Assembly (NCBI GenBank): GCA_013115135.1
Contig: JABANP010000077.1
Coordinates: 72,001 to 136,000, forward strand
Direction: 5' to 3'
Source: Perkinsus olseni
Lineage: Eukaryota; Perkinsozoa; Perkinsida; Perkinsidae
DNA length: 64,000 nt
The notes below the pieces were generated by a model. The model was not told where the DNA came from. It made no database searches and saw only the letters and a list, made by a program, of their open reading frames with translations. Position 1 is the first letter of the stretch, and each line of letters begins with the position of its first letter. The translations under genes were made by a program, and so were the position numbers. Below are positions 12,542 to 24,036 of this stretch, one piece after another.

Positions 12542-13276
12542 CTACGGCTGAGAAATAGCATACAGTATGTCACACCGAGAGCCCCCTCCCAATGCCCCCC
12601 AATACTGCTGTCTATGATGCTTATTCATCCGCTTCATGACCTCAGCCACAAGGTCCTGCGGTAAATTGACGGTCTCCCAGAAGTTGCCTTTTCCTCCACG
12701 GCCCGAGTCCAGAAAAGACGATGGGGCAGCCGGCGCCGGCGCGGCCTGGAGGAGGAAAGGTCGTCCCAGAATCGTCCAATAGCCTACTACTACGCTCGCT
12801 TGTGCCATCTCGAAGCTTTCCGGTAGGGACGGCAAATCCCCCATCCGTTCGAGGTCGTCAAGGTCGATCAGCGGCAGGAGGTGTAACCCCAATGGCAGCT
12901 TGCCCTCTACACAGAAGAACGCATACCATCGCCTCATGGCAGCGCGAATAGGAGCCACGACAAGTCCCGGCTGCTGGGCACCTCTCTGGAGAGAACTTCC
13001 CTCATCATCCATCCATTTCTTAAACTTCGAGGCCTCCTCGAGCAACGACTCGAGCTCGGCCGACGGCCGTTCGCTGTCCCTCCCTCCCCCAGCCTGAATG
13101 ACAAGTGTGTCAGGTCCCCAATGGCAGGCCCGTGGTACCTTAGCCTCAGCTTCGCTGTGCCTCAGCCGAGAGGGCGAGGAGGCCTGAGCGCTCCCAAGAG
13201 GAGAGCCATCCGCCCTTGCCAAGACCTCAGTGGACGAGGTCAAGTATGTTACAAATATCAGACATGTTATTATCAT
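12542..13276 (-). CDS. secreted protein N-terminal exon
   Basis: A 244-codon minus-strand frame with an ATG at 13276. The first residues (MIITCLIFVTYLTSS) are a clear signal peptide; the rest is soluble, with a charged helix (ESLLEEASKFKKWMDDEG) and a Trp/Phe-rich middle. Apart from the signal peptide no domain is recognised. The frame's stop at 12542 may fall inside an intron, since downstream pieces on the same strand carry PAN-like Cys motifs, so this may be the first exon of that gene. The A/T-rich DNA just upstream (13,277-13,320) fits a promoter. Confidence 0.55.
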   Translation of the reverse strand: MIITCLIFVTYLTSSTEVLARADGSPLGSAQASSPSRLRHSEAEAKVPRACHWGPDTLVIQAGGGRDSERPSAELESLLEEASKFKKWMDDEGSSLQRGAQQPGLVVAPIRAAMRRWYAFFCVEGKLPLGLHLLPLIDLDDLERMGDLPSLPESFEMAQASVVVGYWTILGRPFLLQAAPAPAAPSSFLDSGRGGKGNFWETVNLPQDLVAEVMKRMNKHHRQQYWGALGGGSRCDILYAISQP

Positions 13277-14613
13277 AAAAGATGTGTATTAGCTGAGTAC
13301 AGACAAGTCATCATCCTTCGACCGTGGAGATCGCACCGAGGAGCGCGGCGCGCACACCTTGCGCACTTGACAAATCTTGCATTTCCTCAATCTTCCAGCG
13401 CGCATGATAATCCAACGTGTTGCGTCGGTGAGCTGCGCAGCCTGCCAATTGTACCCTCAATTGTGCTCAATTGTGCCATAGCGCTCTTATACGCCTCAAC
13501 GTACAATACCGAGACATCCTGGGGAATCTTGGTTACCGAATGCATTCTCAGAACCCCCGCATGTAGAGTTGGTGGAAAAAGAGGGACTATGGGAACGCAG
13601 AGCGGGTTGTGTGGGAAAAGTCAAGCACAACAATCGTTTGGTAGACGGGGACCAACCCAATGATACTGAGAGTCAAACAAGTGGCAATAAAACGGGCAAC
13701 AACAAGTCTCGGCACTTATCGTCGACAGGCACTCCGGGCAAGTGGATCCATTTGGCAGGGGCGCACGGGGGACCTGCAACAAGCATGCTCAACCACTCGA
13801 GGCGAACAACCGCGGCAGTACAGCTATTTCCATAACGCCTCTCCTCGTCAGCACTGTCATGAGGATTGGCCGATGACTAGGTCTGGCCGGCCGCCTCTGC
13901 ATGTGCTCGAACACCCCGACCGTGTCTGAGGGCGGAGTGCCGTAAGGGCACACCCAACACAGGCTTCGTCAGCTCACTTCGTGGTCGTCCACCTCGCTAG
14001 ACATGCTTCGTGATGCTAGCAGCACTGGTGGCTCAGTCGGCTTGGAAGGTTGAGATGCCGGTTTTCCATCCTTCCCATCGATTCCTTGCTGAGACCCCAG
14101 CGCCACGTCCTACAAAACGCCATTCAGCTTCTCAACCACTATGGAAGAATTCCTATCGCGGTAGAGCCACCTTGAGTCGATCGTCCGGTCCTCGGTGTGA
14201 TTGGGCGGGCAGTGCTGTTGGCCTTGGAGGTCTTGATGGCTTCGGTGGGGCACTCTTGGCTGCACTACAGTCGGCCAGGCAGGGCTTCTCTTCAACCTAC
14301 ACGAACACACCACGTAGCCTCTCACGACAATCCCTCCCGTCACCCTCTGCCGAACTGCCTCAAGAGCCACGCGTTCAGACTCCTGACGAGGGGTCACTTC
14401 TCTAGTCGTGTTCGAGAGCCTCCACTGTGTGGCCTCAGGATGAGCCCCTCCCGCCTCTGCGCTGGCGGCTCCCGACGAAGTTCGCTCCGGTCAAAGTGGG
14501 CCGGTCGCTGTATCCCTACATACAGCGGTACTAGCCAGATCGATCCATAACTCGACTGACGGTGTTGATGCATACCCGCGAGGACAGTCCGGTGGACGAT
14601 AACCCCTTCTCTT
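13277..14613. other. no gene that can be supported
   Basis: Frames of up to about 180 codons exist on both strands but compete with each other, and none shows a family motif or a convincing chain of exons. This is probably the intergenic region between the Ala-rich gene and the secreted-protein gene, possibly with unrecognised exons. Confidence 0.35.
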
Positions 14614-15988
14614 CTACGTGCCGTTGGAGGCTCTGGAGGAATGCCCGCGCCTCTCATTAACGGGTCTTCTCGGCCCGAGGTTGGGCCAGATGCAGAGCGG
14701 ATGACCGGCTGCTGGTGGGCCTAAGCCAGCGATGTCCCTCGAGCATGCCACCAGGCTTACCGCACAATGGTTAGTCCGACTAGTACTGTACATTCCTGAG
14801 TGCCTGGAGACACCTCCTGCCATGGAGGAGACCGCGTGCCCCTCATCAACCCGATGCACCTGATACGCTCACATACGCGTTGAACCAAATCGCTTCCAAG
14901 TGACGGAGTTAACGGTGAACGATATGATTGAAACGAAGAGCTCTCGAGACTCCAATCGCAACAGTGGTACTCACTTGCCGAGGATCAACATTTGCGCTTA
15001 TCCTCCCAGCCAACTCGAGTACCCTGGACTGCGGTCCCGCCACCGCTGGCAGCGGTTGCTGCTGTAGACCTACTCGTCTACTGGAGTGCGGTGGCGAAGG
15101 CAACGGCAGCAACCCGTCAAGGCCAGCTCCGGGGCAAACCGAGCAATTCCCCAACCGCTCGTTGAAGTCGGTTTTGACTCGCCTTACTGACGACTCAGCC
15201 GGCGTACGGGTGACAGGGAAGTGCAGTGGTGAGGGCAACGGCAACAACCCGTCAAGGCCAGCTCTGGGGCAAGACGAGCTGCTCGCCAATCGGTCATTTG
15301 GGTTGAGCGTGGCTCTCTGTACTGACGACTCAGCCGGTGCACGGGTGGGATGGATGAAGGCATCGTCATAGGTGGCCGTGTCGAACTGCACTCGTCGCGC
15401 AGCCTCCGCCGGCAAGGCTGATGCTGTCGACTGGACTGTCTCAAGAGGCCGTCGTGGAGACTGTGGTGTCACGGAACCGGCAGATGTTGCTATGCTACCC
15501 AATTTGGTCGGCACAACCTCAGTCGTCCTGACTTCAGTAGCGGCAAAATTCGGGGGAGCGGCTCTGGAAGCGTTACCCTGTATGGCAGCGGAGTGAGCTG
15601 AAAAAGCCTTAGCCAAAGCGGTGGTACCGATAGCAGCTTTGGGAGCCTCAGCGGTCACAGCCTTGGCGGTGCTGGTGGCAGCCTCAGCGGTCACAGCCTT
15701 GGCCGTGGTGGTGGTGGTGGCAGCCTTAGCAGTCACAGCCTTGGCCGTGGTGGTGGTTGTGGCAGCCTCAGCGGTCACAGCCTTGGCCGTGGTGGTGGCA
15801 GCCTTAGCGGTCACAGCCTTGGCCGTGGTGCTGGTTGTGGCAGCCTTAGCGGTCACAGCCTTGGCCGTGGTGATGGCTGCCTTAGCCGTGACAGCTTTGG
15901 GCGCGGCGGCCTTAGGATGCGGAGCCTTATTAGCAGCGTTGAACTGAGCTCGCTGCTTCTTCGTCAGCTGCTGCCAGGTCTGCGGCAT
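14614..15988 (-). CDS. Ala/Lys/Thr repeat protein
   Basis: Minus-strand frame with ATG at 15988. The start (MPQTWQQLTKKQRAQFNAAN) is non-repetitive. It is followed by about nine degenerate copies of a module based on TAKAVTAKAATT (roughly 15,640-15,905), then a Ser/Pro/Arg-rich region in which a block containing AGLDGLLPLPSP occurs twice. The first exon appears to end at a GTGAGT donor near 14,975, after ISANVDPRQ; an exon running to 14,614 can be joined in frame, but that join is tentative. The composition is like linker-histone-like or cell-surface low-complexity proteins. No globular domain is visible and the function is unknown. Confidence 0.6.
15640..15905. repeat. coding minisatellite (33-39 bp units)
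   Basis: Tandem, slightly variable units built around a core that encodes AKAVTA on the minus strand. Unit lengths differ by multiples of 3, so the frame is kept. The opposite strand is also open across the array, giving a Val/Ala/Leu repeat frame that is best read as a shadow. Confidence 0.75.
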
Positions 15989-16215
15989 ATTTAAGATTGC
16001 AGGTGCTGCCGCCTTGCTGCTCGAATGGGAAGCCTTACTCCGTGGACCCTGAGTTTGGAAAGATGGTGGTCACTCTCCCGTAGAAAGCAAGTACCGTCTT
16101 GGGTCTCATCGGCGGGACCAGTCCCTTAGTCGGCCTCCCACGTGCAGCCTTGGCTGTAGCCAGGCTAGGCGTAGCGACGATATTCGCCCCCGAAGAGCAA
16201 GTGAATGGGGCCACC

Positions 16216-17248
16216 TTAGGAGCCTAAGTGGACACAGCATGGACTACTGCCAAGCTTAGATCGACGTACAACCACGACCGGCCTCGGTGGCCGCTCTCGG
16301 GGCCTTAACGTATGGTCAATAGAACTAGTCAGCACGGCTTTCGAACCTGCAACAGCAGCCAGGAGAGGCCTTCGAGCGGCCGCAGCCAGGCGAATCGCGA
16401 GCCAAACGACCGTACGCGGGGTCACGAGACTCCCGCTGTAGTGTCTAGCGACCGATAATGCGACCTTCAGAACTTACCGGAACTCCCACCACTGAGCTGT
16501 TGCTGCTGTTGTTGTTGCTGCATCTCCTCTGCCCAGTCCTCAAAAGGGCACGGATGGAAGGACCGATGGCATAGCTGAAGCATCACCGCAAGCGTGCCTT
16601 CCACCAATACCGAGGGCAGCCTTTTGTCATCATCACGCCCCCATGTCCCAGGGCCGGTGGATGATCGAGAGAAGTGACAAGGGCTTCTTACCGGTCCCTT
16701 CCAATCACAGCCTCGCATGAAATGCGCACATCGGGCATTCCTTTCGAGCAGCTTCTGCAGGCTCTTCACGTCGTACGTGATGAGATCAACGTCGCATGGC
16801 ACTCGACACTCGGGACAGCAGATTGAGCCAGATGCCCCCGGGCTTTGCTCGAGCTGAAAGATTCCAGCGGTCACTGCAGCTTTTCTGGGTAGCCGCTGAC
16901 CTGTCCAATGCAATCCGTACAGTAGCGATGGGGGCACGGCAGCTGCTTGAAAACCAGGACGCAACTGAGAACGAGGTGTTCGCACTGAATGAGAGCTCGG
17001 GAAGGGCGGACCCACGTTGTAACAAATTTTGCACTCCAAGGTCTCCTCAATTTCTTCGTTGGTCCAGAAGGCAAGGATAGCGCTGGATGCATCAGGCTGG
17101 TTGAACTCGCGTATCGGAGGTAGTAAGCCCACGAGGAATCTGAGGAGAAAGCCACGTGCTCAAAATTTTCCCCCACGCCAATCGACATGGCATCAACGCC
17201 CGAAGCTGAGGCGTACGAGATGAGAGTGTCTGCATTGGCATCCTCCAT
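16216..17248 (-). CDS. RING finger protein, probable E3 ubiquitin ligase
   Basis: Five or six exons were joined by GT-AG introns into about 195 residues. ATG at 17248 (MEDANADTLIS) joins through a 77-nt intron to a segment ending in LECKICYN. The next exons give QLPCPHRYCTDCIGQ and CCPECRVPCDVD. Together these form a RING: CxxC, CxHxxC, CxxC then CPxC. After it comes a short Cys/His-rich stretch (CAHFMRGCDWKGP), as in the zinc-finger part of TRAF-type proteins, then a polyGln run and a basic tail ending in a TAG at 16216. RING proteins of this layout transfer ubiquitin from an E2 to a substrate; the substrate cannot be inferred. All introns carry GT and AG and restore the frame. Confidence 0.8.
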
Positions 17249-17280
17249 CTTTATTTTATTCTTTCGTTTCCATTCTCGCT

Positions 17281-17972
17281 CTACCTGACACCACAGACTA
17301 CCACTAGCCCTAGAGAGGCCCTCCCTGCTACCTTCTTCCTCATCTTTTTGTTACCAACCCGCGTGGTCTCCACAGCCAGTCGCTGTATCGATACACCCCA
17401 CTGTCCGCTGGAACTATCTGCCCATTCACTAGCATCTGAGAGCATGGCAACACTATGAAACACCATAGAGGCCATCATGTGTACTAGATGGAGACGCGAA
17501 GACCATCACAATGGGGACATCATGAGTACTAGAGTTCGGATGGAGGGCCGCATCAGCCGCTGGGGTTGGTCGTACCTCCTTCTGCCGTCCCCTCAGACGT
17601 TCATCCTCGCTGCACCACTCTCCTCCGGATGAGCATCCATGGGCTGGATCCGACAGACTATCATCTAGGTCCGCGAATCTGGCAAGGGTGATACATCTCC
17701 GTTACCACACTTCGCCCAACACTCACACGTTCTCCTCCCTCCCCACCACCCTAGGAGGCTTTATCTGCCGTCTCTTCGGCATCTGATCGAGGCTGCGCTT
17801 CTTCTTCCCCACCTGGCTCCACCCCGGCATTATCCACACGCACTACTGCCATCGCCCGTCCCACTGCTCCCACCACTACTTCCAACTCAGCAAAACCAAA
17901 GCGATCATTGAAAGCTCGTAAGCATGGTGACTCATAGTGCATGGCGGATGAAAGAGGGCCCCACCGTGGCAT
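17281..17972 (-). CDS. unrecognised multi-exon gene
   Basis: ATG at 17972 starts a frame containing RAFNDRFGFAELEVVVGAVG followed by an acidic tail. An intron near 17.69-17.75 kb leads to LDDSLSDPAHGCSSGGEWC, and a later frame with SEWADSSSGQWGVSIQRLA ends at 17281. The pieces look like real coding sequence with plausible GT-AG borders, but the exact chain was not settled. No domain is recognised. Confidence 0.4.
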
Positions 17973-18492
17973 TAACCGATACTACTCAGGAGCGCTCAAC
18001 CCCGTCAACGACTCCGTTGCCCAAGTTGTAAGGCACTTGAGTGGGATGCTCAGCTCATGATGTGAGGCCTTGCCGAGGCATGCGCTTGCAACTCGTTTGC
18101 TGCCATTCGTTCTCATCTGATCCACGCGAGCACCACAGGTTCACAGCTACGGCTCACTCAACTCCCCCAAGTGTCAACGGGTCTCTCGAGTTCCTCTCTA
18201 GGAATCTTCGAAGCTCCACTGGACATGAACAAGCTGCTAACTGAGAAGGTTCAGCGCAAGCCTAGAAGCTCCTCCCCACTCATCCGCCTGGACCAACTCA
18301 TAATCCCTGTCTTCGATAGTGAGACTTTCACAATCGCATGAGGGCTACACATTGCCAGTATACTTATCAATTAATAATAATAATCAGTGTCTGCTATTGT
18401 AACAGCCCCAATTCAAACGCCATCATCGAGACGCGAGGGAGGCGCTCCGACATGACCGAGGGGTACTGCTGCCTCTGTCCAACGAGGAATCA
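17973..18492. other. intergenic, nothing recognised
   Basis: Lies between the 3' end of the kinesin gene and the start of the next minus-strand gene. The A/T-rich tract near 18,360-18,400 may mark the kinesin 3' untranslated region. Confidence 0.4.
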
Positions 18493-21400
18493 CTAACTTG
18501 CGACAGTCGAGTACCTGAGGGGCGGTGGAAGAGCTGAGCAAACGACAGGTGAGCTTTTTTCGCTCGTACCCTTCTTGATGTTGAGGGAGCAACTCACGAC
18601 TGGCCGCTTGGCGGAGGCCGTGGACGAGGCAGCCATCCTCAGTCGAGCGGGAACTGCCGCGGAATGCAAGTCCTCGTGTCGTCTGCCTACTCACCTTCAT
18701 TGAACCGGCGCCGCGTGTCAGGCAAGGGTTCACCTCGGATACCCGTGGTCAGAGGGAGCACAGAACTGAAAGAAATCATAGGGTTTGGAGGCAACGCAGG
18801 GGGATGCACTTACTCAGAGTTGACACGAGAGAGCCCTCGTGGAGGCCCTCCTGTTTCTCCTCGTCTTAGCCGAGCCCGACCCAGGCCATCTACAACGGAC
18901 ACTTCCAAGTATCCCCAGCTTTCCCGCTCACCGTCCTGGTGCCGCTGCATCGCTCTAGCTCTAGGAGTTCCCGATGCTACTGAAAAGCAGGTGCTTCAAC
19001 CCCGAGGGCGGTGAAGGTGGGCGCGTTCACCTGCATCCTCTGTTGAGCGCATCAATCGGCTGGCCTGCGTACTCCTCATAAACGAGGTGGTATCGGACAC
19101 GCTGGCCAAACGTGGTGGCTGTCGACCGCAGAGGCGGCTAGAGGATCGCGAGAGGAGAGATGAAAGAGAAGGGTCCTGATACATCACTGATGAGGACGGC
19201 TACTCAGCAGGGCATACCGTAACCAAGCCCCTCTGCTGAGGCTTGCTCTCCCTCCCCTTGAGGAGCTGATTCCACTGTGACTGGAAGAACTCGCACTCGG
19301 CCACCTTCGATTCGTAGTCTTCCAGCAGCTTCTGGAAGTCATCAGAAAGCTGATGGTAGCCATTAGAAACCACCCTGAACGCGATGGGACCCTCCTACAT
19401 TGCATACCAACTTTCCCACTACTCTAGTTCTATCAACATCTTCTTTCAAAGTCTCCTTAGTACTCCGCATGAGGACCTCTCCCTCATCACCACCTAAGAC
19501 ACTCACCGATCCCTCTCCGTCCTCCCTGCTCACAGTCCGACCCACCCTCCTCGCCCAGTATCTCCTCCATCGTGGGCAAGGCAGCGCTGCTGGCGCTCCC
19601 AGTGATGGCCGCAGTCCGGGGGCTCGCCGTAGTGACCATGTGACCCGTCCTCTCATCGAACACCGACAGCTCCAGCTCCGAGATAGCGTGGAGGCTCATA
19701 GTGCTCTTGTTCCTACCACCAAAGCAGTCGTCCCCTTCACGAAGGCCTTCCGATACCTCAACAACGCACTGGCGGTATTTGCGTTCTTCGACAGAGTCCT
19801 AGTCTGCCCCTGAGATGACGATGGTGGGGGCCTGACATAACAGTGGAGGGCTACCCCGTCATAAAACAGCCCACCCCCGGGTCCGCTTGTCCAGTAGGGA
19901 GCTGAGGTGGGGTGTCGACTGTATCGAGGACAGACCTGAGGGGCTACGGGACCCCTCGCACACCTGGTCCTTCCTACCAGCCAGCTTGGCAGTACTGCCG
20001 CGTTTATTGCCTTGACCATTCATAACAGTAGCAGCCGTGTATCGCATTATGCGGCTCATACTCGCGCTTTGGGCCAACTGCCGCATCGGCGAGTTCTTAC
20101 CACCTCCAGAGCCTAAATCCGCCAACAAGCCCACCGCTATCGTCCACTCTGCCCACCCTTCCCACTTGATGCATCATCCACATCAACCACCCATGGGCTC
20201 CTCTTCAGACTCGTCTCCACGTCAATTTCCTCAAAGTCATCGCCCTACATTCAGCAGCTATCACCAGTCCCCAGTCCTCGCCAGTACCGGTGTGGATCGG
20301 AGCACCACGGTGTTGTCTGCCTGACGTATCTTCTCTACTAGGGCATCCGCGTCTCGGCAGAGAGAAGCCACCTAGGCGGCCGTCACCAGTGCATCACATC
20401 AAATCAGCTGCCCCGTACTTCCCGGACCAGCTCAGGATCAACCTTAGCAGCGCCCGCTGCCTCCTCCTCGCCATCGCTAGACAGTCGTTCATTGCTGATG
20501 GGCACCATTTGGCTCCAGGCTTGGGGAGGGGAGGCTGAGCAGGCTTTACAGCGCTCCCTTCCAGGGCGTCGTCCTACCCTGCGGGCTCTCGTCAACCTTC
20601 CTGGTCTTAGAAACGGCGGCTGGGGTACCGTGTAGAGTCGAAACACCCGGGGAAGCTTGAATGTTCTCGCCAAACTTGTACTCAGGCGAAGGTGCAACCT
20701 CAGACGAGAAGTTCACACGACATCAGGGAGGAGATCACAGTAATCAGAGACATCCCCAAGGATGCGAACTCCACCCGCAGCGACCATCACTACCCCCAAG
20801 TCCCCATAGCTAGCTTCCTGCGTCCCATCATCCTCGACAAGGGCCGGCGTCTGCTGCCTCGTCTGAGCCTCGGGATGGTATTGACTGCGAAGCTCCTCAT
20901 TCTCCGCCAATAGCATCCCTAGCAATGGTACTGTACCGGTCCCACACCCCCAGCCTCCCTACTGATCTCTCGCTTCAGATGCCGAATCTGCACTGACTCC
21001 ATGCCCCCTCACCCTCCTCCGCCGAATGCTCATCATCATCACCGTCCTCGCTGAGGGGCCCTCCACCTACAGGCCCCACCTGGTGGATGCTGGGGTGACC
21101 GCCACCACCTACCAGTGTCTCCAAGGTGCAGCACTCCGTCCATGGACTCAGCATCAGACTCAGTGAAGTCCGACTCGTTATGCGGCGAGCCATCAGATCT
21201 GGCTGTCCGTGATGAACCTAACACCAGCCTGAAAGGAAGCACAAGCCTGCCTCTCCCCACCGAAGGCCCGTCGCCCCTCCACTAGCCGGTACGGCCTGCC
21301 CGCTCTCTCGGCCAGGCAGGATACCGCTACGTAGAGTCCTACTCAGACCTACCAAGACAGCCTAGGGGTCACTAAGCAGGCCTAGTCCCCACCATCGGCG

Positions 21401-24025
21401 GTAGCCAGCATGGTAGCAGTACTCTCTGTACTCTGCCTCCGTCGCCTCTCCGCCCTCAGCTGTGCCTCATGCTCCTGCCGCATCTCCTTCCCTTCCCTCT
21501 TCAATGCTGCATTCTCCTCCACCTGCTGCTGTAGCTCCAACTCCAGCAGCTCACGCCTTGCCTTCTCGGGATGGTTCTCGACCTGCCCGGGCCTGCCCAA
21601 TCGCTCTGCCCCAATGGTTGACCCCACCAAAGCCCGCAACAGTCGTATTTCCTCCTCTCGGTCCTCTTCCACCACCTCAGTCTCACCGCCGCCGTCCGCA
21701 CCTAATGCTAGAGTCAACCTAAGATACATTCTGCCGGTAGTCACCAGGTTGATCCTTGGCGAGCAGCTCAGTGAGGAACCTCCCGGCCTCCTCGAACCTG
21801 GGACCTCCATGGATACCGACTACGGCAGCATGGGCCTACGCTTGGAGGCTCTTGGCGGTCTCCTCCCAGTAGACGGCCCACTTCTGTTGCTTAGCCTTTA
21901 CTTCCTCCAACTCCCTCTCTCTAGCCAATGAGCCCTGCCGTCCATCCCTCCATGTAACAGCAGCACTCCTCAGAAAAGATCCTCACCAGCGAGTAGAATC
22001 TGTAGGCTTATTATTCTCCGCCTCAATGCTGACGACCCTTCCCCTGGCCTGGCTCCACTTCCCTCCCCATCAGTACTAGCAGGGGATCCTACCGTCGTTG
22101 CTATACCAACAACAACAGTCAACGTAGCTTAAGCTCACCTCCTCGGCCAGTACCAAGCGCCCCAGTGCCACCATCGGGTATGGTAGGAGACACTCTGAGC
22201 TGGCTTTGGCCTGCCGTCAAAGCAGCCAGCTGCCTCCTCGCAGTCTCTAACTCAGCCTATGGACCACCTTCCTCTACCAATTATCAATGCTATGACGCTA
22301 TTACCGTCAGGGACTCCACTGTTCCAGTGAGAGACTCATTGAGAACAGCCTGGCACTTGATGCGTTTGGCGCGGGCAGCGAACTTGATGGTCGACAAGGT
22401 CTCCCCGAAGTTGGCAGCCAATGGCGATATCGTTGCTGAGCGCCCCTCCTGCACAGCTGCTTCAGCACCGGGTACTACCAATAATGCTGGTAACGCTGTT
22501 CCCTCCCAAGCTGTCACGAAGGAGGAAGGTCAGCTTGGAGTCTCGGAAGTGCGTGAAAGTGGATTGCCTGATGGGCCAACACTGGGCCAGTCTGATGCCT
22601 TGGTCGCCTGGGTCACCTCGCAGAAGCAGCTCGAGGCTTGCTCAACGAGTAGATGACGCTGGTGAGGACTGATAGGGACTTGTTGATGGCCCCCGCCTAC
22701 GAGAAAAGCACTGGCATCCACACACAGCGAGCGGATACCCCACCTCCTTGACCCTGGCCTGGCTCTCCGCTCCGCTGCTGTTACGACCATGACTACTGCT
22801 GGGCTGACGCTCACTGCCTGCCAGGTCCACTAGATTGAGCCTGGACTCCTTGGTCTGAGTTACTCCTCCTGATACACACAGACTACCAACATAGAGTTCC
22901 CTTCTCCCCTGCCTGCCCACCCGCTTGTATGAGTTTGGTAGCCACGCGTAGCATGACCACACAGTGGGATCTAGACGACTCGTCGTTCATCACCGTTGAT
23001 CCAACCTGCAACAACTCAGTAGCTGATGATACCCAGTGACCCACGAAGCCTCACATGCCGTTTGACCAACGCACGGCGGACGATGAGCTCAGCCTCTTTA
23101 CTGTCGTACACTGTGTGCTCGCTCAGTCCATCCACATAGACCTACGGGGGCAGGAGTGAAAGAAGGGGGAGCGGTCCATTCCCCCGGCAAGGCTGCTGAC
23201 TCCCTTCCTGATGTCATCCCTCAGCTGGAGCTGTTGCCCAGTATGGTCGAACAAGTCCGTCAGAGCTTCCCTGTAGATCTCAACGCAGCTTATTGTGCAC
23301 ATGTAACTGGACCAGGAGTGGCTGGAGAGCGCTGAGCTCCCCTCCCCACCTGAAGGTCCCTTCAGAGTCCCTTTGCTTCGTCTTCAGCTCGTGGAAGATA
23401 CTCTCTATTATCCGACTGGTCAGGCCTCTCAGTCCTGCTAGGCCCCAATAGAGCTAGCGTATAGGAATGGACGGAGGTACCTTGATCGTTGCCTCGACCC
23501 CTCGGTGGGCCCAACATCGTGAATGTCTTGCCCGTGCCTAGAGACCCACTGGCACCTCCATCCGCTTCCCTCTATCACCGACCTTACCAGTCTGACCGTA
23601 CACATAGATAGAGCCATTATAGCCTTCCAGGCAGGCACTTGCGACCTGGGACCCCACTGCGCTGAACACCTCCTCCTGGGTTGAAGTCGGCCCAAACACC
23701 CCATCAAAGGTGTACCTGTGCGCCGGTCAGCTTTCTGGCTCTGTACGGAGAGAGCCCTACATAGCGCTGGATTCACTCTGGGCATTCGAGGGGTCCCCAA
23801 CCGCGACTGTCTTGGCCCCCGCGTCTACCTGGCGACAGCATCGACGCTCACGCCGCCTTCGGATGGTAGCGCTGTACGATCCAGGATGCCTGGAGCCCCG
23901 ACTACCGCAACCACATCAGGGCCTGTCGGTCCTGACTTCTCCTTCAGGCTTCGAGGCCTCACTCTCACAAATACTCTCACACATTCAGAGCCAGTTGAGG
24001 ACGCTGGACGGATGGGAGCCAGCAT
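18493..24025 (-). CDS. kinesin motor protein (multi-exon)
   Basis: ATP-driven microtubule motor. ATG at 24025 begins a short N-terminus followed by the first motor strand (CVRVFVRVRPRS). Later exons give FGPTSTQEEVFSAVG, then YGQTG, and across an intron of about 51 nt GTGKTFTML, completing the P-loop GQTGTGKT near 23.55 kb. Also present are the LEIY-like segment CVEIYREALTDLFD (23.28 kb), VYVDGLSEHTVYDSKEAE (23.1 kb), switch I NDESSRSHCVVM (22.97 kb), switch II LNLVDLAGSERQ (22.84 kb) and the neck-side FAARAKRIKCQAVLNE (22.38 kb). The rest is a heptad-rich stalk (for example ELELQQQVEENAALKREGKE near 21.5 kb and LLEDYESKVAECEFF near 19.3 kb) and a tail ending in a TAG at 18493-18495. Exon borders are only partly resolved. 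An N-terminal motor suggests plus-end movement; the subfamily was not assigned. Confidence 0.88.
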
Positions 24026-24036
24026 GGGTGATTAGT

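Noticed and set aside
13569..13929. Plus-strand ORFs near 13.6-13.9 kb
   Set aside because: Two overlapping frames of equal quality and no domain or splice pattern; not supportable as coding.
15621..15947. 108-codon plus-strand Val/Ala repeat ORF as a gene
   Set aside because: Open only because of the repeat composition; the minus frame has a natural start, non-repeat ends and a donor site.
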